64,000 bases of DNA from Arthrobacter globiformis NBRC 12137 (GCF_000238915.1 NZ_BAEG01000116.1:21501-85500), one strand, 5' to 3'. Counted from the first letter of the stretch, positions 1-8,818 are shown. Program-made: numbers and translations. The notes: a model not told the origin generated them from the sequence alone.

Positions 1-3
1 CTG

Positions 4-1056
4 TTGAGGCGCGAAAGTACATCACGGTCCCGTGGCGGGAACGTACGCATTCTCCGGCCCGATCCCAGGCAGGACGACATGCTGGTGGCGGTCGGCGGCA
101 CTGCCGACGACTGGGCCCTGCACAAGAACCTGTTGTGGCTTTACGAGCACGGCATCGAACGGCTAGGGCTCCACTACGGGCCGGACACTGGCCTGCCGGC
201 CGGCAGCAGCGTGCTGCGCTACAAGCCCGAACGTCGGCTGGTGCTCTTAGCATCCAGCACCGCGGCCCCGGTAGTGCTCAAGGCCGCCGCGAAACCTGCC
301 TCGCCCGGACAACAAGCACATTTCCTGGACCGGCTACGCCTGCACGGTGTTCCCCTCCTCCCCCAGTTGGGGGACACGGAATGCCTGGCGAATGGAATCA
401 GCGCCTGCGTGGCCTGGGGCCGGGGTGACCTCACCGAGTTCGACGACGATTCCAGAGCCTTCACTGCCGGGGAAGCCCTGGCCAGACTGCATGGGATACC
501 GATCACCGGCAGGACGGTTGCCGAAGCGGCTGATTCCAGCCTCCAGGACGGAGCGGGCAGCTGGCTGGCCCAGGTCACCGCGCAGCTGAAGGCCACCCGC
601 AGCATGGTCTCCTCTCTAGTCCCTGCATACGAGGAACCGGCACGGTGCATCGAGGCCGAGCTCGGTTTCCTGCTGTTGGAAGGAGCCGGGTCCGGCCGGG
701 TCCTGGTTCATGGCGACTTCTCTCCGGATCAGGTGCTGGTGGGAGGGTCAGAGGTTCGTCTTATCGATTTCGACCGTGCGCGTCCCGGGATGGCGGAGGC
801 CGATCTGGGATCGTTCGCCGCAGTGGAGGAGACGGTGCTGCCGGGATGGGAGAGAGCACATGCAGGTGGCCCGAAGACAGCCCGCCTCATCGAAGGCTAC
901 GTCGGAGCGGGCGGCCGGTTCTCACAGACCGCGGTAGATGCCTGGGCTGCTTTCCGGCTCTTTAACAACAGCGTTGAGCCCTTCCGGAACCGGTCCCCGG
1001 AATGGGCGGCAGGCATGTCCTGGCATCTCAACCGGGCAATGGAGCTGATCTCGTGA
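4..1056 (+). CDS. APH-fold phosphotransferase, first of a tandem pair (N-terminus uncertain)
   Basis: About 350 residues of the aminoglycoside phosphotransferase / choline kinase fold. The C-lobe shows the catalytic HGD motif at H236-D238, followed by the metal-binding IDFD motif about 15 residues later. The residue that is normally Asn in HGDxxxxN is Gln here, as in the next gene. The substrate is unknown; these families phosphorylate small hydroxylated compounds or sugars. The frame is open to the window edge and the first possible start is TTG, so the true start may lie outside. Its stop overlaps the next start (GTGA), indicating translational coupling with the second kinase and, downstream, a UDP-glucose dehydrogenase. 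A role in sugar or glycoconjugate modification is inferred from context only. Confidence 0.8.
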   Translation: MRRESTSRSRGGNVRILRPDPRQDDMLVAVGGTADDWALHKNLLWLYEHGIERLGLHYGPDTGLPAGSSVLRYKPERRLVLLASSTAAPVVLKAAAKPASPGQQAHFLDRLRLHGVPLLPQLGDTECLANGISACVAWGRGDLTEFDDDSRAFTAGEALARLHGIPITGRTVAEAADSSLQDGAGSWLAQVTAQLKATRSMVSSLVPAYEEPARCIEAELGFLLLEGAGSGRVLVHGDFSPDQVLVGGSEVRLIDFDRARPGMAEADLGSFAAVEETVLPGWERAHAGGPKTARLIEGYVGAGGRFSQTAVDAWAAFRLFNNSVEPFRNRSPEWAAGMSWHLNRAMELIS

Positions 1057-2153
1057 ACTGGCATCCTCCCGTTCCCCACCGGGTGACCGACGCCGCCGGA
1101 ACCGTTTGGTCCGTCCGGCGGGCGTGGCCCGGCGCTTCGGCGGGCCGATATGTCCTGGAAGTCCGGAATCCGGCCCGGCCCGGTGTCCTGGCGGGCCACT
1201 TCAGTGAGGGCCGGTTCGACCCCGTCACTGTCAATGACCACCGCTTGCCCGCCCTCTCCGCAGAATCGTCGAAGGGCGAAGTTGTGGTTCACCGGGCCCA
1301 CAAACGCGCTGTGCTGCGCACTTCGGCAAGCTACATCAAGGTGTTCCGCCCCGGATGGGCGCCCGCGGCGGCCGTCGGCCACGGCACAGCCACCGCTCCC
1401 CCGGCCGGTGGCGGCTTCAGAACCCCCCGGCTGATCAGCGTCGGGCAGGATGTCCTGGTCTTCAGCCCCGTCGCTGGCCGTTCCTTCTACGAGCTCGGCC
1501 AGGATCAAACCGGCATCACCGATGCGTTCTATGCCAGCAAATGGGATGAGTGGCAGCGGGCCTGGACGGCGACTTTAACCGGAGCCGGCAGCACGGCCTT
1601 TCTGGAGCGCCTTCCGCTGCACGACGCAGAGGCGGAACTGGTCATCCTGCGGCGTTGGATCGAGCACTGGCTGCGCCACAGCGAGGGCATCGCCGAAGCC
1701 GCTAAGGAACGCGCGGCTCTCCTGGCACGGGCCGATGTGGTGACGGCCGGCCTCCTCGCCACGCCGCGGGATCGCCTGGGCTGGGCCCACGGGGACCTGC
1801 ATGACAAGCAGATGCTTGGCCAGGGCTACCCGGGTGCGCCGGGCCTGCTGGATTTTGACGAGGCCTGCACGGCCGAGGCGGCCTTGGATCTGGCCAATCT
1901 GGACGTGCATCTGGAACTCAGGTGGCGGCAAAAACTGCTGACCACCCGACGGTATGACATCGCCCACGCCAGCATAATGTCCGCGGCCGAACGCATTCAC
2001 GCCAGCCCCGGCAGGCTTGCCGCCTATGCCGCTTCCACACGGCTCCGGCTGGCATGCCTGTATTCGTTCCGGCCGCCTTGGGGGCCGCAGGCAGCCACGT
2101 ACCTAACGTCCCTGGACCCGGCCCCGCGGGAACAGCCAGAAAGCCGACACTAA
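1053..2153 (+). CDS. APH-fold phosphotransferase, second of the tandem pair
   Basis: A 366-residue kinase-like protein starting at GTG 1053, which overlaps the stop of the upstream gene as GTGA; longer in-frame starts would run into that gene. The C-lobe has HGD at H246-D248 and a DFD motif about 20 residues later, the hallmarks of PF01636 phosphotransferases, again with Gln replacing the usual Asn. The N-lobe is divergent and offers a candidate nucleotide-binding Lys in a short S-Y-I-K-V strand. The gene ends 1 base before the ATG of the UDP-glucose dehydrogenase, so the three genes form one operon. The substrate is not known. The two paralogues may act as a heterodimer or in sequence, which is inference. 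Confidence 0.8.
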   Translation: MNWHPPVPHRVTDAAGTVWSVRRAWPGASAGRYVLEVRNPARPGVLAGHFSEGRFDPVTVNDHRLPALSAESSKGEVVVHRAHKRAVLRTSASYIKVFRPGWAPAAAVGHGTATAPPAGGGFRTPRLISVGQDVLVFSPVAGRSFYELGQDQTGITDAFYASKWDEWQRAWTATLTGAGSTAFLERLPLHDAEAELVILRRWIEHWLRHSEGIAEAAKERAALLARADVVTAGLLATPRDRLGWAHGDLHDKQMLGQGYPGAPGLLDFDEACTAEAALDLANLDVHLELRWRQKLLTTRRYDIAHASIMSAAERIHASPGRLAAYAASTRLRLACLYSFRPPWGPQAATYLTSLDPAPREQPESRH

Positions 2154-2154
2154 C

Positions 2155-3570
2155 ATGATCAATTTCCCAAGGCGGGAAGCGGACGCGCTTTCCCTGTCCG
2201 TTATCGGGACCGGGTACCTTGGCGCAACGCACGCCGTCTGCATGGCACTGCTGGGGCACAGCGTGGTGGGGATCGACGTCGACGAGAACAAGATCCGTTC
2301 ACTCGCCAGCGGAACACTGCCGTTCTACGAACCGGAACTGCAGGAACTGCTCCGCCGGATGCTGGAGAGCGGCAGACTAAGCTTCAGCACCGACTTCTCC
2401 GCCGCGGCGGGCGCAGACATTCATTTCCTGTGCGTCGGTACCCCGCAGATGCCCGACTCGCCGGCCGCCGACCTCCGCTTCCTGGACGCCGCCCTCGCCC
2501 GGCTGGCACCGCACCTGGACAGGGCCTGCCTCGTCGCCGGCAAATCCACCGTGCCCATCGGCACCGCCGAGCGGCTCGCAGCATTCCTCCGGTCGAGCTC
2601 GCCCGCGGGTGATCAAGCCGAACTCGTCTGGAACCCCGAGTTCCTCCGGGAAGGGCACGCCGTCGAGGACACCCTGCACCCGGACCGGCTCGTGTTCGGC
2701 GTGGCGTCCGAGTGGGCCCGGGATCGGCTGGCAGCCTGCTACGCGCCCGTCATCGCCGACGGCACCCCAGTGGTGGAGACCGACCCCGCCACCGCCGAAC
2801 TGGTCAAGGCCGCCGCCAACTCCTTCCTGGCCACCAAAATCTCCTACATCAACGCGATGGCCGAAATCTGCGAAGCCACCGGCGCCGACGTCAACCAGCT
2901 CGCCACGGCCCTCTCCTACGACAACCGGATCGGCGGCCGGTTCCTCAAGCCCGGCCTCGGCTTCGGCGGCGGCTGCCTGCCCAAGGACATCCGCGCCTTC
3001 ACCCACCGGGCCAAAGAGCTCGGCGTCGGGCAGGCCGTGGGCTTCCTGCAGGAGGTCGACGCCATCAACCAGCGCCGCCGCCAGCGCACCGTGGACCTCA
3101 TCACCGAAATGGCCTGCGGGGACCTGGCCGGCGTGCACGTCACCGTCCTCGGCGCAGCCTTCAAACCCGACTCCGACGACATCCGCGACGCCCCCGCCCT
3201 CGACGTGGCCCGCATGCTCCACCAGGCCGGAGCCAAGGTCACGGTGTTCGACCCCAAAGCCATGGACAACGCCCGGCGCGCCTACCCGGACCTCGCCTAC
3301 GCCGACACCCTCGAAGCCGCCGTCACCGGCGCCGAGATCGTGGCCCTCCTCACCGAATGGGACGTTTTCCGCCGGGCGGACCCCGCCGCGCTCGGCGCCC
3401 TGGTGCAGCGGCGGAACATCGTCGACGGCCGGCACGCACTCGACGCCGAGGCCTACCGCGCCGCCGGCTGGGACTACCGCGCCCTCGGCGCCCCGAGCAA
3501 GCTGCCGGCCCCGGTTTCCCGGGGGCAGGGTTCATTCATTGCAGCGGCGCATGTGGCTGAGCCCGTATAG
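2155..3570 (+). CDS. ugd: UDP-glucose 6-dehydrogenase
   Basis: The 471-residue protein oxidises UDP-glucose to UDP-glucuronate with two NAD+ in the cytoplasm. It has the N-terminal Rossmann motif GTGYLG (residues 18-23), an acidic end to the second strand (GIDVD), the central dimer helix, and the catalytic Cys274 within the family hallmark GGGCLPKD. A C-terminal UDP-binding domain follows. The length is slightly above the usual 430-460 because of tails at both ends. It follows the kinase pair by 1 base, so UDP-glucuronate is probably used by this operon for a capsule, teichuronic-type polymer or glycolipid, but no glycosyltransferase is visible here. Function is secure; the pathway is inferred. 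Confidence 0.95.
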   Translation: MINFPRREADALSLSVIGTGYLGATHAVCMALLGHSVVGIDVDENKIRSLASGTLPFYEPELQELLRRMLESGRLSFSTDFSAAAGADIHFLCVGTPQMPDSPAADLRFLDAALARLAPHLDRACLVAGKSTVPIGTAERLAAFLRSSSPAGDQAELVWNPEFLREGHAVEDTLHPDRLVFGVASEWARDRLAACYAPVIADGTPVVETDPATAELVKAAANSFLATKISYINAMAEICEATGADVNQLATALSYDNRIGGRFLKPGLGFGGGCLPKDIRAFTHRAKELGVGQAVGFLQEVDAINQRRRQRTVDLITEMACGDLAGVHVTVLGAAFKPDSDDIRDAPALDVARMLHQAGAKVTVFDPKAMDNARRAYPDLAYADTLEAAVTGAEIVALLTEWDVFRRADPAALGALVQRRNIVDGRHALDAEAYRAAGWDYRALGAPSKLPAPVSRGQGSFIAAAHVAEPV

Positions 3571-3583
3571 CAGGCAGGACCGG

Positions 3584-3790
3584 TCAGAGCGCGGGGTCCG
3601 GTGTTCCTGCTGACTTGTTGCGGGTTTCCATCAGGTGCAGCTGCAGTTTCGCTTCTGCTTCCCGGCGCCGTTTGGCCTGCTCACGCATCTTCCGTGTTGC
3701 CTCGGAGCCTTCGGAGTGGATCAGTCCGGCCGTTGGATTGCGGGGAACGCCACCGCCGGAGGGTGCCGCCGCCATAAGTTCTTCGCCCAT
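3584..3790 (-). CDS. small basic hypothetical protein
   Basis: A 68-residue reading frame on the opposite strand, converging on ugd. The middle (residues 28-58) is dominated by Arg, Lys, Glu and Ala and should form a charged helix, while the first 25 residues are Gly/Ala/Pro rich. There is only a weak ribosome-binding site (GGGG) before the ATG. I do not recognise the family. The protein-like helix and the lack of any competing gene argue for coding; the short length and poor start signal argue against, so this is tentative. Confidence 0.4.
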   Translation of the reverse strand: MGEELMAAAPSGGGVPRNPTAGLIHSEGSEATRKMREQAKRRREAEAKLQLHLMETRNKSAGTPDPAL

Positions 3791-4185
3791 GCCCCATCGT
3801 CACATGGTCGTGACTTTGCGGGAAGAGTTGCCGCCGGAGCGTGACCGGATCGGAACCTGGCGGCATTCATAAGGGCCGGCGGCGTTTGGGAAGGCGCCCC
3901 GGGCTCGTAAGGATCGCTCTCCGGGGCTCTTGCCGTCGGCCCCATCTTTATTTTACGAGCCCGGAGCCCCGTAAAACAGGGCTTTTCAGGTTTCCCGGAT
4001 CCCCAAATCAAGCGAATATCCGGCAAATCTGCACCGCTTTGCTGCACAGCCGGAGGACCCACCCCCCGGAAACCACGGAATCAGCGCCGGCACCGCCGGG
4101 AAAGAGGTGCAGATTTGTTCGGGCCACCGACTCGGCTGACCGGCCCCGGCTTTCATTTCGGATTTTTCCGACATATCCTGCAGGC
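3791..4185. other. 395-bp intergenic region with nested inverted repeats
   Basis: I see no convincing gene here. It holds two inverted repeats: GGGCTCGTAA at 3901-3910 pairing with 3953-3962, and a perfect 12-bp pair, CAAATCTGCACC at 4024-4035 with its complement at 4106-4117. The second encloses about 70 GC-rich bases and ends about 70 bases before the ArsR start. It could be a structured leader RNA or part of the regulatory region of the ArsR/SRPBCC operon. I could not match it to a riboswitch class. Confidence 0.35.
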
Positions 4186-4500
4186 GTGCTTCCCGATATC
4201 TTCGGCGCCTTGGCCAACCCGGCACGGCGCACCATCCTCGACGAGCTCCGCAACGGTCCGCGGACAGCGGGCGACCTCACGGGTCTGCTCGAGCAGAGCC
4301 GCTCCGCAGCATCGGAGCACCTCGCCGTGCTCCGCGAGGCCGGGCTCGTCCGGGAAGAGCGGCGCGGCAGGCATCAGGTGTATCACCTGCAGGCCGCCGG
4401 CATGGCCGAAGTGGGCAGCTGGCTAAAGCATTACGAGCACTATTGGAGCCGGCGCCTCGACGCGCTGGGCGACCTACTTGACGAGGAGAACCCATCATGA
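4186..4500 (+). CDS. ArsR-family transcriptional regulator
   Basis: A 104-residue winged-helix protein. GTG 4186 is chosen because the protein then begins directly with the typical FGALANPARRTIL helix; the frame is open far upstream without protein-like content. The HTH spans about residues 28-57 with the recognition helix near SRSAASEHLAVL. There is no cysteine, so it is not a thiol-based metal sensor. Its stop overlaps the start of the following SRPBCC gene (ATGA). Such ArsR/AHSA1 pairs are common in actinobacteria, where the regulator usually controls its own operon. The ligand is unknown. Confidence 0.88.
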   Translation: MLPDIFGALANPARRTILDELRNGPRTAGDLTGLLEQSRSAASEHLAVLREAGLVREERRGRHQVYHLQAAGMAEVGSWLKHYEHYWSRRLDALGDLLDEENPS

Positions 4501-4910
4501 CTGACAACACGATCCGCCTCACGCGCCACTTCCCGCATCCACCGGAGGCGGTGTGGAAGGCAATCACGACGCCGGAACTGCTCGCCCGCTGGTGGGCGCC
4601 GGGTGACATCGCCCCCACCGTCGGCCACCGATTCACCCTCGACATGGGAGCTTGGGGCACCCAGCAGTGCGAGGTCCTCGGCGTTGACCCCGGCACGTCC
4701 ATCAAATTCCTGTTTGCCGAAGGCGCCCTGGACACCACCATCACGTGGACGCTTGAACCCGTCGAGGACGGCACGGTCCTGCACCTGGAGCACGCCGGCT
4801 TCAAGCTCGATACCCCGATGGGCCAGCAGGCCTTGCAGGGCATGGGCAAGGGCTGGCCCGGCGTCCTGTCGCGGATAGACGGGGTCCTCGTCGACGCAGC
4901 GCGTCCTTAG
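4497..4910 (+). CDS. SRPBCC (AHSA1-like) domain protein
   Basis: A 137-residue single-domain protein of the START/Bet v1 superfamily, AHSA1 branch. It opens with the strand I-R-L-T-R-H-F, followed by the typical PPEAVWKAITTPELLARWWAP segment (broken up here), and ends with the long C-terminal helix that closes the ligand cavity. Its start overlaps the ArsR stop, so the two are co-translated. The family binds hydrophobic ligands or acts as a co-chaperone-like helper; the particular ligand cannot be read from sequence. The gene is followed by a strong terminator. Confidence 0.88.
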   Translation: MTDNTIRLTRHFPHPPEAVWKAITTPELLARWWAPGDIAPTVGHRFTLDMGAWGTQQCEVLGVDPGTSIKFLFAEGALDTTITWTLEPVEDGTVLHLEHAGFKLDTPMGQQALQGMGKGWPGVLSRIDGVLVDAARP

Positions 4911-4932
4911 TCCGGCAGCGCGAATATCCCGC

Positions 4933-4977
4933 AACCAGGGAAAGGCCGGCACCGCTGGTGCCGGCCTTTCCCTGGTT
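4933..4977. terminator. bidirectional terminator between convergent genes
   Basis: A perfect 21-bp stem (4933-4953 with 4957-4977) with a 3-base loop lies between the SRPBCC gene and the converging MFS gene. The lower stem carries AAA/TTT tracts in both directions, so it can stop transcripts from either side. Confidence 0.85.
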
Positions 4978-5005
4978 TCCCCGCAGCCGGGGCTTCCAGT
5001 GCGAA

Positions 5006-6328
5006 CTACAGAACTGTCGTACGAGACAGGGAGAGGTTCTTCGTCTCCCTGAAGAAAAGAATAACGACGACGGCGGAGACTACCGCCACGCCCATCAGGT
5101 AGAAGGCGGGAGCCAGGGGTGTGCCGAAGCCTGCGACCAGGCCGGTGGCCACAAAGGGCGCGGTGCCGCCGAAGAGAACGTAGGCCAGGGTGTAACCGAT
5201 GGCCGAGCCGGACGCCCGGACAGAGCTGGGGAACATCTCCACCAGGGCCGGCACGTTGGAGGTTCCGATCACGGCCACCAGGGCGCCCAGGATGCTCGTC
5301 CCCAGGATGGCGAAGCCGAGTCCCAGCGGCATGATCGCGAAGGCGGGAATCGTCATCACCACGAAGCCAACGCACGCCACCAGCAACATCCTCTTGCGTC
5401 CATACTTGTCACTGGCCCTGGCCGCGACCGGGCAGGTCAAAGTGTAGACCAGCATGGTGACCACGCTGGTGATCATCGATTCAGTGCTTGAGTAGTGGAG
5501 GCTGGATGTCATGTAGGCGATCATGTAACTGCTCATCAGGTAGTAAGCCACGGCGTTGGTGATGCTGTAGCCGAAGAGCGTGAAGATCTGCCGGGCACAC
5601 ATGCGGACAGCGTCGCCGAGCGGCCTCTTGGCCACTTCACCCTTGTTCTCGAGTCCCCGGAAAACGGGAGTGTCATCCACGCGCGACCGGATGTACAAAC
5701 CGATCAGGCCAAGCGGCGCAGCGAGCAGGAAGGGGATCCTCCAGCCCCAGGCCTGCAGGTCGGCCGGGCTGAGGTTTGCCGTAATGGCGGCGCCGAGCAG
5801 GGCGCCGGCGACGGAGGCCAGGCCCACAGTGGCCGGAATGATGCTGGCGTAAGTGGCACGCTTGCCAACCGGGGCGTACTCAACAATGAAGGCGGATGAT
5901 CCGGTGTACTCGCCTCCTGTGGTGAAGCCTTGGACGGCCCGGAAGACGAACAGCAGGATGGGCGCCCAGATGCCGATCACGGCGAATGTTGGCAGGATGC
6001 CGATACAGAACGTGGCTGCGCTCATGATCACCACGCAGAGACCGAGCATCTTGTTGCGTCCGATCCTGTCGCCGTAGCGGCCGAAGAACGCTGCCCCGAG
6101 CGGCCTGGCGATGAAGCCGCCGGCGAAGATCGCCCACACGGCCAGCAGGGACGCCGTCGTCGAATAGTCCGGGAAGAAGAGCTTTGCGATCGTCACCGAC
6201 ATCACCGCATAGGCGGCGGAATCGAACCATTCCACGAAGTTTCCGACGGCGGCCGCTGCGGCCACGCGCTTCAGGCTGCGCCGGGGGGAAGACTCAGTTT
6301 CAGCGACGTTCTGGGTCATGGTGTTCAT
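5006..6328 (-). CDS. MFS transporter, metabolite:H+ symporter (MHS) type
   Basis: A 440-residue inner-membrane protein with about 12 hydrophobic segments. The N-terminus carries the MHS hallmark G-N-F-V-E-W-F-D, as in proline/betaine and aromatic-acid symporters, and the loop between helices 2 and 3 has the RPLGAAFFGRYGDRIGR signature. Its start overlaps the stop of the acyl-CoA synthetase (ATGA) and an AAGGAC ribosome-binding site precedes it. As last gene of the operon crotonase - CoA ligase - transporter, it probably imports the organic acid activated by the ligase. The substrate is not readable from sequence. Confidence 0.9.
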   Translation of the reverse strand: MNTMTQNVAETESSPRRSLKRVAAAAAVGNFVEWFDSAAYAVMSVTIAKLFFPDYSTTASLLAVWAIFAGGFIARPLGAAFFGRYGDRIGRNKMLGLCVVIMSAATFCIGILPTFAVIGIWAPILLFVFRAVQGFTTGGEYTGSSAFIVEYAPVGKRATYASIIPATVGLASVAGALLGAAITANLSPADLQAWGWRIPFLLAAPLGLIGLYIRSRVDDTPVFRGLENKGEVAKRPLGDAVRMCARQIFTLFGYSITNAVAYYLMSSYMIAYMTSSLHYSSTESMITSVVTMLVYTLTCPVAARASDKYGRKRMLLVACVGFVVMTIPAFAIMPLGLGFAILGTSILGALVAVIGTSNVPALVEMFPSSVRASGSAIGYTLAYVLFGGTAPFVATGLVAGFGTPLAPAFYLMGVAVVSAVVVILFFRETKNLSLSRTTVL

Positions 6329-7923
6329 GATGGCTGTCCTTCGAGACGGGGAGAAGGGGTTGTGTGCGGGCGTTCACGCAGTTGCGCGCGCTGGACTTTT
6401 CCGGTGGCCGATTTCGGCAGCTCGGCGACGTATTCGATGAATCGCGGGTAGGCGAAGCGGGAGAAGTTCTCCTTCACGTGGGCCACGATGGTTTCACTCA
6501 GTTCCGCTCCCCCACAGTGGCCGGGCATCAGTTCCACCCATGCCTTGATGGACTGGCCTCGGAGTTCATCGGGCACGCCGGTAACCGACACGTCCCGCAC
6601 GGGATCGAGTTCGCGAATGACTGCCTCCAGCTCATAGGGCCCCACTCGGTAGCCGGACGTTTTGATGACGTCGTCAGTTCTCCCCAGGAACCAGAAGTAG
6701 CCGTCATGGTCCGCGTAGGCCTGGTCCTTGGTGTGGTACCAGCCGCCCCCGAATGCGGCGGCGGACGCCTCGGGCAGGTTCCAGTATCCCAAGGGAAATT
6801 GCGGGTTGGAGCGCGCGCGGAGGCAGATCTCGCCGGTCTCGCCGACGGGAACTTCCTGCTCATGCGAGTCCAGCAGCCGGACGTCCCATCCAGGAAGTGG
6901 TCGGCCCATGGATCCGGGTTTCACCGGAACGTCCGGGTAATTTCCCAGCAGCGGATACGACTCCGTTGAACCGTAGTAGTCGAGCAGCGTCACGCCGTAC
7001 TGCGACCGGAACCAGGCGATCAGGTCCTGCGTCAGCGGCTCATTGGACGAACAAACCGTCCGCAAGGACAGCGGGAAGCGAGTCCCGGCGTCGGGCACGT
7101 CTTCGCGCAGCTTGCGCAGGAACGTCGGGTTGACGAGCGCGCTGGTGACGCCGTTGCGGCTCATGCTGTCCAGCAGGGCCGCGGGGTCGAAGCCGCCGGC
7201 GGGGCGGAAGACCAGGTGGGTGGCGCCGAGCCGCAGCGGGCCCATCAGCTTGGCGAGCGACCATGCCCAGTCCCCCGCGCCGTAGAAGACGTCGCCGTCG
7301 CCGATCTGGTGACAGAACTCGAACTCGTTGTGCCCCAGGAGCGTCCTGTGGGCGTGGACGATTCCTTTGGCCCGGCCTGTGGTGCCCGACGTGTAGAAGA
7401 TGAGGGCGGGATCGTCGGCTTTCGTTTCGACGTCCTGGAACTCCGTGGGCGCCTCGGCGATTGTGGGGCTGTCGATATCGATGAACGTCCCGTCGTAGCC
7501 GTCGAACAGTGATTTTGCGGAGTCCTCGGCGAGGATCACCGACGCGCCGCTGTCTTCGAGCCGGAAGCGGATGGGTTCTGCCGCCCAAAGCAGGGACATG
7601 GTGACCAGAATGGCACCGGTCCGCAGCACGCCGAGGTAGGCGGCGGGGGTGTCGGCGCGCTGCGGCAGGAGCACGGCGACGCGGTCGCCTTTTTTGATAC
7701 CGGCGGCCTGCAAGGTGGCGGCAATCTGGCGGGAACGGTCCTGGATTTCGCCCCAGCTCACCTCTCGTTGACCTTCGACGGCGGACTCCAGGATGAGTGC
7801 GCGCTTGCTCCGCGGGTGCCGGTCGGCAACGTCCACGGCCATGTTGTAGTACTCCGGCACCTCCCAGCGGTGGGCGTCGAGCAGTTCTGCGTAGCGGTCC
7901 TGGGTGGCAGTGTTCGGCGTCAC
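6325..7923 (-). CDS. AMP-forming acyl-CoA synthetase
   Basis: A 532-residue member of the adenylate-forming family, which activates a carboxylic acid through an acyl-adenylate to the CoA thioester. The P-loop-like motif TSGTTGRAKG lies at residues 178-187, an A5-type motif (YYGSTE) near 310-320, the hinge YFWFLGRTDDVIK near 425, and the catalytic C-terminal Lys in PKSATGK near 510. The start is GTG 7923, preceded by GGGGAG. It resembles the short-chain / benzoate-type CoA ligases more than long-chain fatty acid ligases, but the acid is not determined. It overlaps the MFS gene by 4 bases and sits 14 bases after the crotonase gene. Confidence 0.92.
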   Translation of the reverse strand: MTPNTATQDRYAELLDAHRWEVPEYYNMAVDVADRHPRSKRALILESAVEGQREVSWGEIQDRSRQIAATLQAAGIKKGDRVAVLLPQRADTPAAYLGVLRTGAILVTMSLLWAAEPIRFRLEDSGASVILAEDSAKSLFDGYDGTFIDIDSPTIAEAPTEFQDVETKADDPALIFYTSGTTGRAKGIVHAHRTLLGHNEFEFCHQIGDGDVFYGAGDWAWSLAKLMGPLRLGATHLVFRPAGGFDPAALLDSMSRNGVTSALVNPTFLRKLREDVPDAGTRFPLSLRTVCSSNEPLTQDLIAWFRSQYGVTLLDYYGSTESYPLLGNYPDVPVKPGSMGRPLPGWDVRLLDSHEQEVPVGETGEICLRARSNPQFPLGYWNLPEASAAAFGGGWYHTKDQAYADHDGYFWFLGRTDDVIKTSGYRVGPYELEAVIRELDPVRDVSVTGVPDELRGQSIKAWVELMPGHCGGAELSETIVAHVKENFSRFAYPRFIEYVAELPKSATGKVQRAQLRERPHTTPSPRLEGQPS

Positions 7924-7937
7924 GACTGCGGCTCCCC

Positions 7938-8705
7938 TCAGCGTCCGCGGCCCGCGAGGAAACGGGCCATTTCCCGCTGCGGTTCGCCGGTGCCATAGGC
8001 CTCGCGGTGGACGCGCTTGGCTTCGGCCATGGCGTCGCTCAGGTCGTCGTCCTCGAGGCTGCGCAGGCGGTTCTTGGTCAGGCGGACGGCACCCGGGGGA
8101 AGGAGGCTCAAGCGTGCGGCGAGGTCCTGCGCGTAAGCCAGCACGCCGCCGTCGTCAGCGAGGTAGTTGAGCAGGCCGAGGCGCTGGGCTTCTGCGGCGT
8201 CCACCAGCTCGCCGGTGAGGACGAACTGGGAGGTTTTGGACTTGCCGAGGATGCTCCACATCGCCCAGATTCCGGTGATGCTGGGGATGCCGGAGAGGAC
8301 TTCGGGCTGGCCCATGCGGACTTTCGAGTCGCCGACGCGGAGGTCCGCGAGGAGTGCGTACTGGAAGCCGGAGCCCGCGGCGACGCCGTTGACGGCGGCG
8401 ATGGTGATCTGGTCGAGGTCGCGGACGGCGCGGTAGAGGCGGTCGAAGCCGTCGATCCACGCCTCGGCGGACGCGTGGTCCTCGGGATTCATGGATGCCG
8501 TCTCGGCCAGGTCCTGCCCGGCGCAGAACGCGCGTCCGCTGCCGGTGAGGATGACGGTGCGGACGTCCTCGTTGCCCTTCAGGCCTTCCAGATGGCCGAT
8601 GAGTTCGCTGCGCATGGCCTCGGTCCAGGCATTGAGCTTGTCAGGCCGGTTGAGCGTGATCGTGGCAGTTGAGCCGGTTTGTTCGAAGACGACGTCTTGG
8701 GACAT
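7938..8705 (-). CDS. enoyl-CoA hydratase/isomerase family protein (crotonase fold)
   Basis: A 255-residue crotonase-fold enzyme acting on a CoA thioester, presumably made by the neighbouring ligase. I choose ATG 8705, which has GGAAGG upstream; a start 36 bases earlier is possible but has no such site. The oxyanion-hole segments are present (GRAFCAGQDL and NGVAAGSGFQ). Of the two catalytic glutamates of classical hydratases, the second is kept (GQPEVL) but the first is Gln (GSGFQ instead of GGGCE). That pattern suggests an isomerase or another crotonase reaction rather than simple hydration. First gene of the operon. Confidence 0.9.
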   Translation of the reverse strand: MSQDVVFEQTGSTATITLNRPDKLNAWTEAMRSELIGHLEGLKGNEDVRTVILTGSGRAFCAGQDLAETASMNPEDHASAEAWIDGFDRLYRAVRDLDQITIAAVNGVAAGSGFQYALLADLRVGDSKVRMGQPEVLSGIPSITGIWAMWSILGKSKTSQFVLTGELVDAAEAQRLGLLNYLADDGGVLAYAQDLAARLSLLPPGAVRLTKNRLRSLEDDDLSDAMAEAKRVHREAYGTGEPQREMARFLAGRGR

Positions 8706-8818
8706 TGGGGGGTTTCCTTCCGTGGATGCTGCGGATTGCATCCATCAGAGCACCGCCGCATGTGACCCGTCTAACATCAAAATCCACTCGCTGTGATACC
8801 AAACTGATATGGTGCGGC
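8706..8818. promoter_or_regulatory. divergent promoter region of the LysR gene and the CoA catabolic operon
   Basis: The 113 bases between the divergent crotonase and LysR genes are the natural target of the regulator. Near the LysR side are two TGATA-containing half-sites (TGATACC and TGATATGG, about 8793-8812) and an ACCA-N8-TGGT pair at 8798-8813. The LysR gene has no visible ribosome-binding site, so its transcript may be leaderless. Confidence 0.5.

Noticed and set aside
4024..4150. A possible c-di-AMP (ydaO-type) riboswitch because of a GGAGGACCCA-like stretch
   Set aside because: The other conserved blocks of that class are missing and the downstream ArsR/SRPBCC genes are not typical targets. 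Kept only as an unexplained inverted repeat.
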